64,000 bases of DNA, taken from contig JAMFTG010000719.1 in NCBI GenBank assembly GCA_023974075.1, forward strand, positions 1 to 64,000, read 5' to 3'. Under the pieces are notes generated by a model, which was not told the DNA's origin, ran no database searches, and was given only the letters and a program-made list of their open reading frames with translations. The DNA comes from Chaenocephalus aceratus (lineage: Eukaryota > Chordata > Actinopteri > Perciformes > Channichthyidae). The position numbers were made by a program, and so were the translations under genes. Each line of letters starts with the position of its first letter. The first letter of the stretch is position 1. This document shows, in pieces, positions 48,311 to 60,059 of the stretch.

Positions 48311-48655
48311 TCAAAAGTTTTTTACCTCAATTCTTTGGCGTTTCTGCATCGCCCGGCTCTTTCGTTCTTTCAGTGGTTTCTTGTGCTGAAATATGGAGGG
48401 GACGGCTCCGGGTTTCAGCCTCCGATGTACTATTAATGCTTCTGCACCAACAGACTTGATGATAGCAGGATCAACGTCGTATGCATCACACGCGAAGTGG
48501 TCAGAACACAACTTGCTCCATTTTGTCGGTTGCCAGCCAACACCATTCACTAAAATAATCCATTTTTGGCGGATGATTTGGTCTTTGGGAAATGCATGGA
48601 AAACTCTCCCAGATCCCGCACCGTTCGTACAACAAAAAGCACAACAACAACCCAT
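48311..48655 (-). CDS. THAP-domain protein exon
   Basis: 114-codon minus-strand frame from ATG 48655. It contains a complete THAP zinc finger: C-x2-C cluster near residues 4-9, FHAFPKD, W32, W41-x-P43, W46, C50-S-D-H53-F (C-x2-H), and GAVPSIF at about 82-88. A basic tail follows (KERKSRAMQKRQRIEV). THAP fingers bind DNA and are shared by P-element-type transposases and host regulators. The frame ends soon after the domain, so this is a single-exon fragment or a first exon. No stops inside the domain. Confidence 0.8.
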   Translation of the reverse strand: MGCCCAFCCTNGAGSGRVFHAFPKDQIIRQKWIILVNGVGWQPTKWSKLCSDHFACDAYDVDPAIIKSVGAEALIVHRRLKPGAVPSIFQHKKPLKERKSRAMQKRQRIEVKNF

Positions 48656-48929
48656 GTTAATTCCGTTTTCTTTTCGAAAAACATGTGACCGAGACTGCCG
48701 AGTCGGGATATTTGGTCCAGAGACTGTTTGGCAACAATGACGTCACGCACGCGGAGGCTGCTGGGAATGTCATGTCAGAAATTCAGACGGCTTTGGGTCG
48801 AGTTTTGTATCAATAAAAAGGTTTTTTTCGGGTATATTATCTCGATTTAAATAAAATAAAAAATACAGGCAGTCTTGAAAACAACATTTCTATAAAAATG
48901 TTGCATATTTGGAAGCTTTGCATTTGATC

Positions 48930-51600
48930 TTTAAGCCAGGATGTAATATTCTCCAACACATCAGTGACCTTGGTAGCAGCCTCTTCTGCGGTTTTGCCAT
49001 GAGTAAAAACAACTGTATCATCAGCATACATTAATACATCACATTCTCCACACACAGAAGGCAGATCATTTATGTACATACTTGTTACGTCCCCCTCTAG
49101 GGTAGAGGAAACCAACATACACCAGAATGGAATTGGTAATAATTATAAATGGGTTTATTTTAAATGGCAGAGGTAAACAAAATGGCAGGCATGCAGCCTG
49201 GAACAAACACATTTGTCACAGGTTGAATAATAACCAAACAAAGGGAGGACTCTAACAAAAGGAGTCTACTTTCATAAAAGGAAATAAACACTATTGCACT
49301 AAATAAGAAACTAAACAAAACCTCACTTTAAAAGTGGTAGAACTAACACACATAATCTATACAAAAACACAGCTAAACTAAAGGCAACAGTCACAAAATC
49401 CTAAGCTACTCTAAACCACTCTAACCTCTAACTAAGCTACTCTAGACACTACTAACACACAAGTTCAGGTCTAAGGACCAAGTAGCGTCTGTCCCACATC
49501 AGAGCCTCCAGAGTGATGATTGTCCCCAGGCTTTGAAGTCATCTCCAGCAGGTGCGTGCCGGCTGTGCGCTGCGATTGGAGTGCGTCGGGCCCGGCGTGC
49601 TCCAATCACAACCCGGAGGTGGCAGCCAATGACGTCAGGGCAATCGCACTGCTCATTTACATACAACATAGATTAACACAATAAAGACAACCCGGAAGGC
49701 AGCAGCCGTAACAATACTAAACAGGATTGTGCCCAATACAGAGCCCTGTGGTACTCCAGTTGACAAACATAGTGCACTAGACTTATGGTTCTCAATTTGA
49801 ACACATTGGGAGCGGGATGAAAGATACAAATTAAAGAGGTTGGTGAATTCTATAGAAACATTTAAGTTGAGTATTTTTTGCAATAAGATGTTGTGATTAA
49901 CAGTGTCAAAAGCTTTCCGTAAGTCAAGGAACACGGACCCCACAACCCCACCCCTGTCCATTGATGCCTTAACTTTCTCAGGGTACCAATACCTTGGATA
50001 CTATGGGTAAGATACTGATGGGCCTATAGTTGGACAAAACCGTTCTTTAGCCCCTCTGTCCTGGGGGTTGTCAACATGGATGTTAAAATCACCAACAATG
50101 ACTAGACGGTCAAAGTCAAAACACATTATAGACAGCAGTTCAGTAAAGTCATCAAAAGAAGCTGAGAGCACAGCTGAACTCCCGCAGCCCTGGGGGCCCT
50201 ACATTGGTTGTGATGGCAGATGACAGGGTTTGGTCAAGTTGCTCTCTCCTGGTGAGGAAAGCGGCATACCAGTAAATCAGGTATGGATTTACTTCCATTT
50301 TGGCCATTCTTGACACCAAGATGTCTGCTTGTATTGTGTTGCTGCTGAGAAGTCTAGGAAGAGGGCTCTTGCATAGGTGTGGCGTTTATCTAAATGTTTA
50401 GTGATGATGTGAACCAGAGCAGCAGCAGTACCACCCCCTTGCTTATAGGCACATTGGTATGGATCAAGTATGTCTTGTCCGTCACAATAGGTTTAGCTGA
50501 AGAGGTCATTCCTGTCACGGTTCTCATGGTGTCCCACACTTTTTTGGGGTCTTTGGCTTTAAAAGCATTTCCCAAAAGCTCTCTGTGTGTTTTGATTCCC
50601 TCAATTTGACTTTCAGTTCTCTCTCTGTCTGTTCAAGTGCTCCATAGTCTTTGATTTTGAAAGCTATTTTCCTGGTTTTTATAACTTATTGTAATGTCCT
50701 TAGTCACATATGATTTATTACTTGGATATATCTGTATTTCTTTAGTGGGAACACAGAAGTTGATATAGTCATTGGCAACAGTAGTTATTTAATCTAGTGA
50801 ACCTTCCTGAAAAATGACCCAATCTGTCCAATCAAAACAGGCTTTCAACTGCTCCCTACTTTCATTTGTCCATGTCCTTATTACTTTATTTTCTGGTTGA
50901 CTTCCCTTGAGTTTGGTCTTATCCACTGGTATCATATTCACAACATTATGATCAGAGGTCAGTATTGGTGTCTGTATTTAGACACATAGGCTCCTTTATC
51001 ATTAACAAAGCATTTGTGCAGGATAGTGTCTTTCCTGCTGTGATCCCTAACACACTGCTGGAACCCAGGTAACAGTCTCCAGGCGACATTGCTTCATGTC
51101 CCGAGCACTATTGCCGGTGTATCGGTGGCTGAGTTGCAGCTCGTGAACACAGTGTCCTCTGCCGCTGGGAGACACGTAAACAACAAACAGTAAAATACAC
51201 CCGAATTCTCTAGGCAGATAAAAGGGTCTTAACGTCATGCTGAGAATTTCTACGTTGGGATTGCAGGTTTTACATTTTACTGAGTATGATCGGCACCAAC
51301 TTTCCGTGAAACATAATAAAGAGGCCTCGAGAAATTCATGACAGTACCTTGTGTATGTCCTTAGTATGTCCACGTTGTTGCTCAATGAGCGCAGGTTTGT
51401 GAGAATGATGGATGGAAGTGGTGGCCGGCTGAATCTCCGCCGTATTCTGAACGCCTCCCCTCCTTCCTCGTCTCTTTTTCCTGGTGTTTCTAAGCGGCTC
51501 CCGAGGGATTTCATCCAATAACGAAGAGCACAGATGGCTTGGTATATTCGTAGGAGGCCGATCGCATTGTAGCCCTAGCATAGCCTCGCGGCTGTAGCAG
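48930..51600 (-). mobile_element. Mosaic L2-like LINE, copy C, interrupted by a solo LTR
   Basis: Same mosaic as copy B: endonuclease (51514-51200), linker (50575-50500), second endonuclease scrap (about 50110-50040), RT. Unlike A and B it keeps RT motif A (VGSVFLDLRKAFDTVNH, about 49935-49890) continuous with STGVPQGSVLG, and then YADDTVV beyond the LTR (about 49025). Thus C preserves sequence lost from A and B. Confidence 0.82.
49083..49713. mobile_element. Solo LTR, 631 bp, with ATACT target duplication
   Basis: Starts TGTTACGTCC, ends GCCGTAACA (TG...CA), flanked by ATACT at 49078-49082 and 49714-49718. In LINE copies A and B the site is uninterrupted (TACATACTAAACAGG in A). No internal retroviral sequence, so it is a recombined solo LTR. 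A related copy is at 58297-58921. Confidence 0.93.
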
Positions 51601-51613
51601 AGGCCGGGGCTCG

Positions 51614-51614
<1 letters not shown>

Positions 51615-51658
<44 letters not shown>
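51615..51658. repeat. (GT)n microsatellite, about 22 units
   Basis: Paralogue of the long tract at 31317-31514. Confidence 0.95.
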
Positions 51659-51660
<2 letters not shown>

Positions 51661-52094
51661 CGTAGCAGCCTGCGGTCGCTCGTTAGCTGTTCTAATGAAG
51701 GGAAACACAGTGAAGGCACAGCTCTTTGCAGCTGCTGCTGCTCTTCTCAGATTCTGCTGAGTTTCACGTTACTGCCTCCTGGTGCTGCAGAGATTTCATG
51801 AAGTGAAGGAGGGTTTCTTCTATGAAGCAGCAGATACTGTGAGAGTCAGACATGAATACATAGGTCAAGGCAGACTGGTTCACAGACTCTCCTGTTTTTC
51901 CGATCCGGTGCTTGAACAAATAACTCTACACCCCTGGCCGAAATGTCCCTAAAATGAAGTCGGAGTTTGAAATATATCTCAAATAATGTATGTATTTCCC
52001 CACATAAACATAACAGTCTGCAATGAAACGGCTGTCTCCTGTGCGCTCCACTTCCTACTTTCTCCTTTCTCTCTCTTTTTTTTCTTTCATTGCC
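51659..52094. mobile_element. hAT-like (CAGAGGTGGG) element, 5' half, upstream of ZNF4
   Basis: Corresponds to 31540-31985 of the ZNF3 unit. It is continued after the inserted hAT at 53336-53530, where the terminal CCCACCTCTG has been deleted. Confidence 0.7.
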
Positions 52095-52299
52095 CTCTAG
52101 GGCAGTGGTTCCCAAACGGTGTGCCGTGAGGCAAGTCCGGGTGTGCCGTGGGATTTTGTGACAACCATACGTTATTATTACAATATACAACTACACAGAA
52201 ATAATATTTTTTAATACTATATCAGTACTTTGTAGGTTCATATGTACGTAATCTGCGCGACTTGCGCGTCCACATCTCCATGTGCAGTGCTGCATAAAC

Positions 52300-52479
52300 A
52301 TGGCTGAGTCAGCGATAACTTTCGAGGGGTGGAGGTATGCCCATTATTTTGAGTTCATCCGAGGAATAGACAGGAATGTGACGGTGAGGTGCAAACTGTG
52401 TCCAGGCCAGAAGCTGTTATCCACTGCTGGAAACACCACGTCAAACCTCAACAAACATCTGCAAAGAACACATGCTAAG
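52300..52479 (+). CDS. hAT transposase first exon: BED zinc finger
   Basis: ATG 52300 opens MAESAITFEGWRYAHYFEFI, then CKLCPG and NLNKHLQRTH: a BED finger (C-x2-C ... H-x4-H) with all four ligands. CTAAG|GTGAAG at 52479/52480 is a plausible donor; without splicing the frame continues to 52563. DNA-binding N-terminus of a ZBED-like transposase. Confidence 0.75.
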
Positions 52480-52559
52480 GTGAAGCTACCGCACACGCTA
52501 TTTGTTGTTTTGTTTATATCACGTAGTTCTTCTTCTCTGTCTTCCGGTTGTTGCCTGTT

Positions 52560-52726
52560 TTGAATGACAAATACACACTACCGCCGCCTGCTGGTAAGGA
52601 AAGTTATTGCCACTCACGCATGCGCAGTTCGTACGTGCTTGGCGAGTAAAGTAACGAGTTACTTTATGTAGATAGTAACGAAGTAGTGTAATATATTACA
52701 TTGTTTTAGTAACGACCCCATCTCTG
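52560..52726. mobile_element. Fragment of another TIR element inside the hAT
   Basis: The right end, inverted, is CAGAGATGGGGTCGTTACT with AGTAACTCGTTACTTTACTC, a terminus very common in fish hAT-type repeats. The left end is missing or unrecognised. Confidence 0.5.
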
Positions 52727-52870
52727 GAGTTGGCGTTCTCTACTCTGATTTACATGAAGAACAACAGGAGGTCACGGCTCTCTGTTGAACAGGACTTGCG
52801 AGTGGCCCTCTCCTCAGTGCCACCAAGGATTACAAAATTATGCGCCCCCCGACAGGCACATGTATCTCAC
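52727..52870 (+). pseudogene. hAT transposase C-terminal (dimerisation) fragment
   Basis: Codons AFSTLIYMKNNRRSRLSVEQ, DLRVALSSVPPRI and QAHVSH, the conserved C-terminal hAT dimerisation region. Same strand as the BED exon; the catalytic middle (RNase H fold) is gone. Confidence 0.7.
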
Positions 52871-53335
52871 AAATGTGTAAGTCGGCAAAAATATTTACAA
52901 TAGCACATGTTTCAATGCTGATTGCTGAAATGTTAGATTTATAATTTGTAGTTCAGGACCATGGACAATGCAGCTTCCTTGCATTGACAGTTCTCTGTGC
53001 TGAGTTTCTGCTGAGTTTCCTTTGCCTCATTTTTTATTTTGTGACCTGTCTGGTTTACATGAGTGTGTTGCTGCTTTGATGAAGCCTAATTTGATACAGT
53101 TTCAAATTAATTTCTGAAATATTTCGTTAATAAATATTTCATGAGTAATATAGTTGTCTTTGTCACATTTTATTTGGCATTAGTAAATAATTATGCACAT
53201 GTACAGATATTTTACATGATATGAGTGATAACACGTGTTATAAGGGCTATTTTGCACAATAGGTGTGCCTTGAGATTTTTACTTGTCCTTTGGTGTGCCT
53301 TGGGCACAAAAAGTTTGGGAACCACTGCTCTAGGG

Positions 53336-53530
53336 GCTTCGTACAATACAAATTCAAATATTTTATTTTAAAAAGTAAAGTCCTTTCGAGTCATCTGTCT
53401 CAAGCATAAGTCTCAAGTCATGAATACAAAGTCAAGTCAAGTCTTTTATCAATGTTAGTCAAGCAAGTCTCAAGTAAAAAATGTGTCATGTGACTCGAGT
53501 CACATGACTTGACTCGAGTCAAGTCATGTG
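53336..53530. mobile_element. hAT-like (CAGAGGTGGG) element, 3' part
   Basis: AAGTC-rich end as in 31990-32200, lacking the terminal 10-12 bases present in the ZNF2 and ZNF3 units. Confidence 0.65.
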
Positions 53531-54039
53531 ATATACTTTGGTTAGAATATTACTGTATCAAATATAATACAAATATAATAAACACAAACAGTTGATAAGT
53601 AGTATTTTGTTAACTCAAGGTTTATATTAAAGGGGACCTATCATGCACTTTCGTACGTCTTTTATGCATGAACATGTGTCCCCGGTGTTCCAGGGAACTC
53701 ACCAAGTGTCAGAAAACACAACCCTCTCTATTTTCCTCCATACCCAAATCTCTAAAAAAGGGGCTGCAACGGATCTGATACAGACTGATCCAGATTTGAA
53801 CACTTTACTGACGTCAGTAAGCGGAGCGGAGGGATCTAGATCGGCATGAAGGTGTTATTTATAATGATCGCGTCGCTGCACATTATCCCGCATTATTACA
53901 CGGCCACATTCTCAACAAAGTAACGACATGACTCCCAATATTAATTGAAATGCTTTTATGGATTTAGAAAATTATTTTATTGATTTAAAAAATAGTTGTA
54001 TGTATTGATTTAAATTGACATGCAGCCGCTATCTGTTGT

Positions 54040-54138
54040 GATGTAATGTGTTTTTATGTGTTTAAATTACATGTACAGCACTTTGGCTCGACCAAAATCG
54101 TTTTTAAATGTGCTCTATAAATAAGATTTGATTTGATG
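54040..54138 (+). mobile_element. L2/SINE-type 3' tail
   Basis: TACAGCACTTTGGCTCGACC followed by TAAATGTGCTCTATAAATAA and GATTTGATTTGATG, a well-known fish retroposon 3' end. Directly abuts the next LINE. Confidence 0.6.
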
Positions 54139-55350
54139 TTGTTGATTACAGTTCTGCCTTTAATACGGTCATCCCGGGAAGATTGGTTTCCAAGCTATCT
54201 GACCTAGGATTTTCCCCAAACATCTGCCAATGGATTAAGGACTTCCTAACTAACCGCCCCAGACAGTGAGAATAGGCCCTCACCTCTCCTCCACCCTCAC
54301 ACTCAGCACCGGCTCACCACAGGGCTGTGTGCTGAGCCCCATGCTCTACTGCCTGTACACCTATGACTGTGCCCCCACTCACCCCACCAACACCATCGTC
54401 AAATTCGCGGACGACACAACCGTGGTTGGACTGATCACAAGAGGAGATGAGTCAGCCTACAGGGATGAAATCCAGAGACTGGCAGTGTGGTGTTCAGATA
54501 ATAACCTTGTTCTGAACTCCATAAAAACAAAAGAACTCATTATAGACTTCAGGAAAAACAGCACAACACCAGATCCACTGTACATCAACGGCAACTGTGT
54601 GGAAAGGGTTCCTGCCTTCAGGTTCCTCGGCACACACATTGCTGAAGATCTATCCTGGTCTATCAACACCACAACATCTGTGAAAAAGGCCCAGCAGCGA
54701 CTCCACTTCCTGAGGATCCTCAGGAAAAACAACCTGGAGGAGCTGCTCCATAGAGAGGGTGCTGGCATATTGCCTAACCACGTGGTGTGCCAGCTGCTCA
54801 GAAAAGGACAGGAAAGCCCTTCAGAGGGTCATCAACACAGCCCAGAAGGTCATCGGCTGCTCACTGCCTTCTCTGGAGGAACTCTTCAGCCAACGTTGCC
54901 TCAACAGAGCAGGCAAAATAATTGCAGACTCTTCACACCCTGGACACTTCCTGTTTGCTCTTCTGCCCTCCGGTAGACGCTACAGGTCAATTCAATCAAG
55001 AACAAACCGACTGAAAAACAGTTTCTACCCCAGAGCCATACGAGAACTGAACACTGTCAAACGCTGAACTGAACGGTTACAACTTCCAACTGCACTACTT
55101 TTTAATAGTTGTATTAACTAATGATCGACATCAGAGATGCAAAATATCATACCTGTGTTTTTTTTTTTTTATATTGTAAACTATTTAAATAATGTGCGGG
55201 CATGTATGGATGTGTGAGCATGTTTAATGTGTATATATTTATATAGATAATATATTTATTCGTTTTATGTGGAAATGCACTGCGAGGATTGCTTTTTTAA
55301 ATTTCGTTGTACCTGGTGCGATGACAATAAAGGAATTCTATTCTATTCTA
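54139..55350 (+). mobile_element. Rex1/CR1-like LINE, 5' truncated, two frameshifts
   Basis: RT motifs in order: DYSSAFNTVIPGRLVSKL (motif A), STGSPQGCVLSPMLYCLY, FADDTTVVGL (catalytic), NNLVLNSIKTKELIIDFRK, FRFLGTHI, then in another frame KALQRVINTAQKVIG, HPGHFLFALLPSGRRYR, SFYPRAIRELNTVKR*. One frameshift near 54262 and one near 54750 break the frame. The tail is (ATTCT)n at 55334-55350 after AATAAAGG. RT assignment is firm; clade name tentative. Confidence 0.85.
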
Positions 55351-55892
55351 TTATGTTAAACCTTGGGAAGTATCTAGATATCCCTGCCCTAATGCCAAAA
55401 GAACTGCACACTGAATTTGTGTCGCCGTTTGATGTCTATGTCTGGACCGCTGCGTGAAAAGGAGGGTTTCTACCCCGTTACTTTCTCTTCTTACTTTTAT
55501 AAGAATAAAACACGGTGGACGGAGATCTCTTTTTCTCCCCCTCTTCTCCCAGCTGCGGCCCAGCAGCTGATCTCAGAGCACGCTCCCCTCTCCTGGAGGG
55601 GGCGTGGTCAGCTGCAGGGGGGCGTGGTCAGCTGCAGCTCACAGAATCAGCCCCCTGCAAAAACAGTGCTGGAAAGAGCAAATGGAGCGAAATGAGGCGT
55701 GGCTAAAATGCAGGATCTTTTTGGTATTTTGAAAAAAAAACTATATTTATATACTTTATATAGGTATGGCCCTACAATATATTGTTCAAATATAGCATGA
55801 TAGGTCCACTTTAAGTGAGTTTTTATTGTGTTAACTTGTGTATTTATGCTTTTTAGATTGACTTTCTCTCTTTCTCTGTCTGTCTGTTCTAG

Positions 55893-56927
<1,035 letters not shown>

Positions 56928-56984
56928 TGGGTTTCAGAGTGTAGGAGCCGCAATTAAGCATATTTTGTTTTTTTCACAGTTTAC

Positions 56985-56990
56985 AATAAA
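56985..56990 (+). terminator. Poly(A) signal of ZNF4
   Basis: AATAAA, 58 bases past the stop; the conserved 3' UTR is cut 12 bases later by the TIR element at about 57004. Confidence 0.55.
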
Positions 56991-57376
56991 CAATTCCCAT
57001 CTATAGAGTGGCGAAGTCACGCCCATCTACTTCCGCTCCATGGGACCTTATTTCGGAAAAATAATGTATGGAAGTCAATGGATAGAGAAAACGTATCTTT
57101 CGATCCCGTTTGAATTGTGCCATGAGTTACACATATGATGTTTGTCAATCTTAAATAATAATTTCCATGTAAAAAAAGTCACAGTTTGTCGTAAAACTGT
57201 TGAAATATAAGACTATGAAAAATACGCAACTACAAAGACTACTAATCCCAGAGTGATGTCACAATTGTTTTCCTCCACTAAGAGATAGCTAAGATCAGCA
57301 TCTTCAGAGGGTCATCAACACAGCCCATATAGATAGATTCTATCTATATGGCGCTGGATAAGATAACTTTAACAAG

Positions 57377-57535
57377 ATGCCTGTGTGCTTAGTACCAGGT
57401 TGTTATCATACCAGCAATGGGTCTTCCTCGTTCTTTTGCTTCCCATCTGATGAAAGGACCAGGAGTGGCTTGATCAAGTTAGCTACCTATCTAACACAAT
57501 TTAAGCCCGGGGAAGAAATGCTAACGCTACATTAG
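57377..57535 (+). pseudogene. THAP-domain N-terminal fragment
   Basis: ATG 57377 gives MPVCLVPGCYHTSNGSSSFF then CFPSDERTRSGLIKL: C-x4-C and the F-x-FP core of a THAP finger. It ends at TAG 57533-57535 before the C-x2-H, so the domain is incomplete unless spliced. Confidence 0.6.
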
Positions 57536-57804
57536 CATCGCCGATCTGTTCTACTTCATGCTATCTGCAGGATTGGTTGACATTAAACATTAAAAGACCA
57601 GGCAGTTTAGAGAGAATCAAAGGAAGGCAGGCAGCTTTGCATGACATTCTTCTGGACGTGTTTCCTTGTGGTGATAGTGAGGGTAGTCAATCATTTTGTT
57701 GACAAGACAGTAGTGACGGCCATCTTGGTGACGTGTGTTTTTCTGCGAGACCAGAGATGTAGTTCATGTTGCAAATGTATTATCTTTTCAATTTACACAC
57801 GACA

Positions 57805-58045
57805 TCTATTGCACGTCTGTCCGTTCTGGGAGAGGGATCCCTCCTCTTTTGCTCTCCCTGAGGTTTCTCCCATTTTTCCCTTTAAACTGGGTTTTCTGTG
57901 GAAGTTTTTCCTTGTACGATGTGAGGGTCTAAGGACAGAGGGTGTCGTATTGTCATACTGATATTCTGTACACACTGAAGACCACTGAGACAAATGTAAC
58001 ATTTGTGATATTTGGCTATATAAATAAACATTGGTTGATTGATAG
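57805..58045 (+). mobile_element. Fish retroposon 3' tail (LINE/SINE)
   Basis: GGGAGAGGGATCCCTCCTCT, TGAGGTTTCTCCCATTTTTC, TTTTTCCTTGTACGATGTGA, and ATATTTGGCTATATAAATAA: a very common fish L2/SINE 3' end. Nested within the TIR element. Confidence 0.75.
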
Positions 58046-58275
58046 TTCATTGAGCGTTTCACACAAACAAATGTGTTTTACGACACTTTTTTTTTTTTTT
58101 TACTTGAAAAATAATCTTTTAAATGGACAAACATCATATGTGTAATTCGTGGCACAATTCAAACGGGATCGAAAGATAATCTTTGTCTCTCCATTGACTT
58201 CAATACATAATTTTTTCAAAATAAGGTCCCATGGATCTCCACCGGAAGGGGAGGGACTTCGCCACTCCAAGGTTT

Positions 58276-59375
58276 ACATTGACATTAGTGTCAAACTGAT
58301 ACGGCTGCTGCCTTCCTGGTCCTCTTAGCTGTGTTAATGTGTGTTGCATGTAAATTAGCTGTGCGATTGCCCTGTCGTGATTGGCTGCCATCTCCTGGTC
58401 CGCCCCCTGAAGATTGTGATTGGAGCACGCTGGGTCCGACGCACTCCAATCGCAGCGTACAGCCGACGCACACCTGCTGGAGACGACTACAAAGCCTGGG
58501 GACAGACGCCTCTCGCTACTTGCTCTTCGGTCTGTGGTTAAATTGTGTGGTCTGTGTTTTGTAGTGTGATATGATTAGATGTGACTGTGATTAGAGTATC
58601 TGAGTCTCTAAATTGACGGTAATTGTTTAGTTTAGCGGTGTTTTTTTACAGCCTCCTTTTCTTTAGTTAGTACCACTTTGACAGTGAGGGTTTTAGTTAC
58701 TATTTAGTGTATCTATTTCTTTGTATGTGAACAGGCTCCCTTTTTAGAGTCCTCCCTTTGTTTGGTTGTTTATGTAAACTTGCGCCCTTGTGGCCACTTT
58801 GTTTGTTTCAGGCTGCCTGCCTGCCATTTTGTTTCACCCTGGTATAATAAAGCCATTTATAATTATTACCAATTCCAATCTGGTGTATGTTGCTCTCCTC
58901 TTCCCTAGTCGGGACGTAACAAACTGTTTGGTTCATACATGTGAATGGTTTGTTTTGAATAACTCCACTGGAGGAAGTGACCATTATCCAGTGCTTCCTA
59001 GAGTGAATAATAATGTATAGATGCAGGAAGGAGGTGAGATAACCAGGTGGTGCTTTGCTAAAGCTGATTGGGGGAAATGTAGGATATGGTGTGAGGAGTC
59101 GGTACACCTGCTAACATCAGAGGGAAGCACAGAGGTCATTACAAGCCACATAACGCAACATATACCAAATGCAGCAGAGAACAGTATACCCAAAGCAACA
59201 ACCAAGGGTAGGGAGAAAGTGGTGCCATGGTGGAATGAGGAATGCAGCAGGGCTACTAAAGAGCGAAACGATGCACCTAGAGAATTAAAGAAACATGACA
59301 CAAAATAATGTTATAGAGTATCAAAGGAAAAGGGCAGCTGCTCGAAGGACAAACAATACTGGTAATATTGGTTAT
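58276..59375 (+). mobile_element. I/Nimb-like LINE, endonuclease end and linker, split by LTR
   Basis: 58276-58296 and 58922-59010 together encode the end of the endonuclease (TCEWFVLNNSTGGSDHYPVL). 59030-59308 gives AKADWGKCRIWCEESV and VPWWNEECSRATKERN, the linker toward RT. Same strand as the 35-kb and 40-kb copies. Confidence 0.75.
58297..58921 (-). mobile_element. Solo LTR, inverted relative of 49083-49713
   Basis: Minus orientation: TGTTACGTCCCGACTAGGG ... GGCAGCAGCCGTATCA. It lies within the LINE at GTGTCAAAC|...|AACTGTTTGG; the uninterrupted site is at about 35702-35716. The target duplication is imperfect. The same junction (GCCGTATCA|GTTTGACACTAATG) is present at 62296-62318. Confidence 0.85.
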
Positions 59376-59389
59376 GGCAGGCATCCTCA

Positions 59390-59650
59390 AAGTCATCCCG
59401 TGCAACTAGCCTATTGTAGTGGATTAAATATTAACACATGAGTGTGAAGGTCCAGAGTCAGAGACCCGCCCCCTGCTTCCTGTCTGTTGCTCAGCAACAT
59501 GGACATGTTCCACTCTGACACAACGTCTGCTTCCTTCTCATCATTACTCTTCTTTCCTGAGAAGTGATAAACGTTTCTGGGAGTGGACAGACTTTGGCAC
59601 TAAGATGGAGTTGTAGAGATATAAAACTTGAATTGTGTGAATTTAAAGTT
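59390..59650. repeat. Inverted copy of 40020-40300
   Basis: See 40020-40300; orientation inverted. It contains GTTGCTCAGCAACATGG, a partial palindrome. Confidence 0.85.
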
Positions 59651-59658
59651 GCGATTAA

Positions 59659-60047
59659 AGGTGGGGTAGGTCATTTTGGAGAAACCAGCTCGAGTGCGCT
59701 AGAATTTGAAAATACACAAACGGAAAAAATCTGCCACTTCCTTCAAACTTCCTCACAGAGCCCCTCCTCCAACACACACGAACGCCCACATGACCAATGA
59801 GGGCACGAGATCAGTTTGTGCACAGATGGAAGGCTGACGGGCAGGTAGGCCATCCGGTTACTTTAGCCGGGCCGGCTCAGATGATTGGTCGTGCTTTTTA
59901 CAGTACCACGGCTTCCACAGATGACGTTTTTTATGGATTTTTTGTCAAAGCACTTCAGATATTCATTGCTATCGGGATGTTAAGAGTATTCCATGGAATA
60001 TAACAAGTGTATCTCGAGCCGGTTTTTCAAATGTACCTACCGCACCT
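59659..60047. mobile_element. TTAA-flanked MITE, 389 bp
   Basis: Ends AGGTGGGGTAGGT and inverse AGGTGCGGTAGGT between TTAA at 59655-59658 and 60048-60051. Subterminal CCAGCTCGAG and CCGGCTCGAG mirror each other. The related locus at about 40036 lacks it. A common fish MITE type. Confidence 0.85.
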
Positions 60048-60059
60048 TTAAGTTCCTGT

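Larger units (their letters stand above)
52103..53327 (+). mobile_element. ZBED-type hAT element, 1225 bp, perfect ends and target duplication
   Basis: The first 15 bases, CAGTGGTTCCCAAAC, are perfectly inverted at the right end. CTCTAGGG is duplicated at 52095-52102 and 53328-53335. The ZNF3 unit has the empty site, GCCCTCTAGGGGCTTCG at about 31980-31996. It encodes only the two extremities of its transposase, so it is an internal deletion derivative. Confidence 0.95.
53631..55810. mobile_element. TTAA-flanked DNA element upstream of ZNF4, interrupted by a LINE
   Basis: Same termini as 32312-33333 and TTAA at 53627-53630 and 55811-55814. Sequence 53631-54030 and 55350-55810 matches the ZNF3 copy; the middle is replaced by the LINE at 54040-55350. 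Confidence 0.8.
57004..58266 (+). mobile_element. TIR element with about 120-bp inverted ends and THAP frame
   Basis: Left end GAGTGGCGAAGTC continuing through CCATGGGACCTTATTT and CGATCCCGTTTGAATTGTGCC (to about 57122). The inverse is at about 58142-58266. A P-element/THAP-type DNA element is suggested by the THAP frame inside. Target duplication not found, and the flanks do not match the ZNF 3' UTR across it. Confidence 0.75.

Noticed and set aside
54457..54768. Minus-strand 103-codon frame
   Set aside because: Antisense shadow of the LINE reverse transcriptase.
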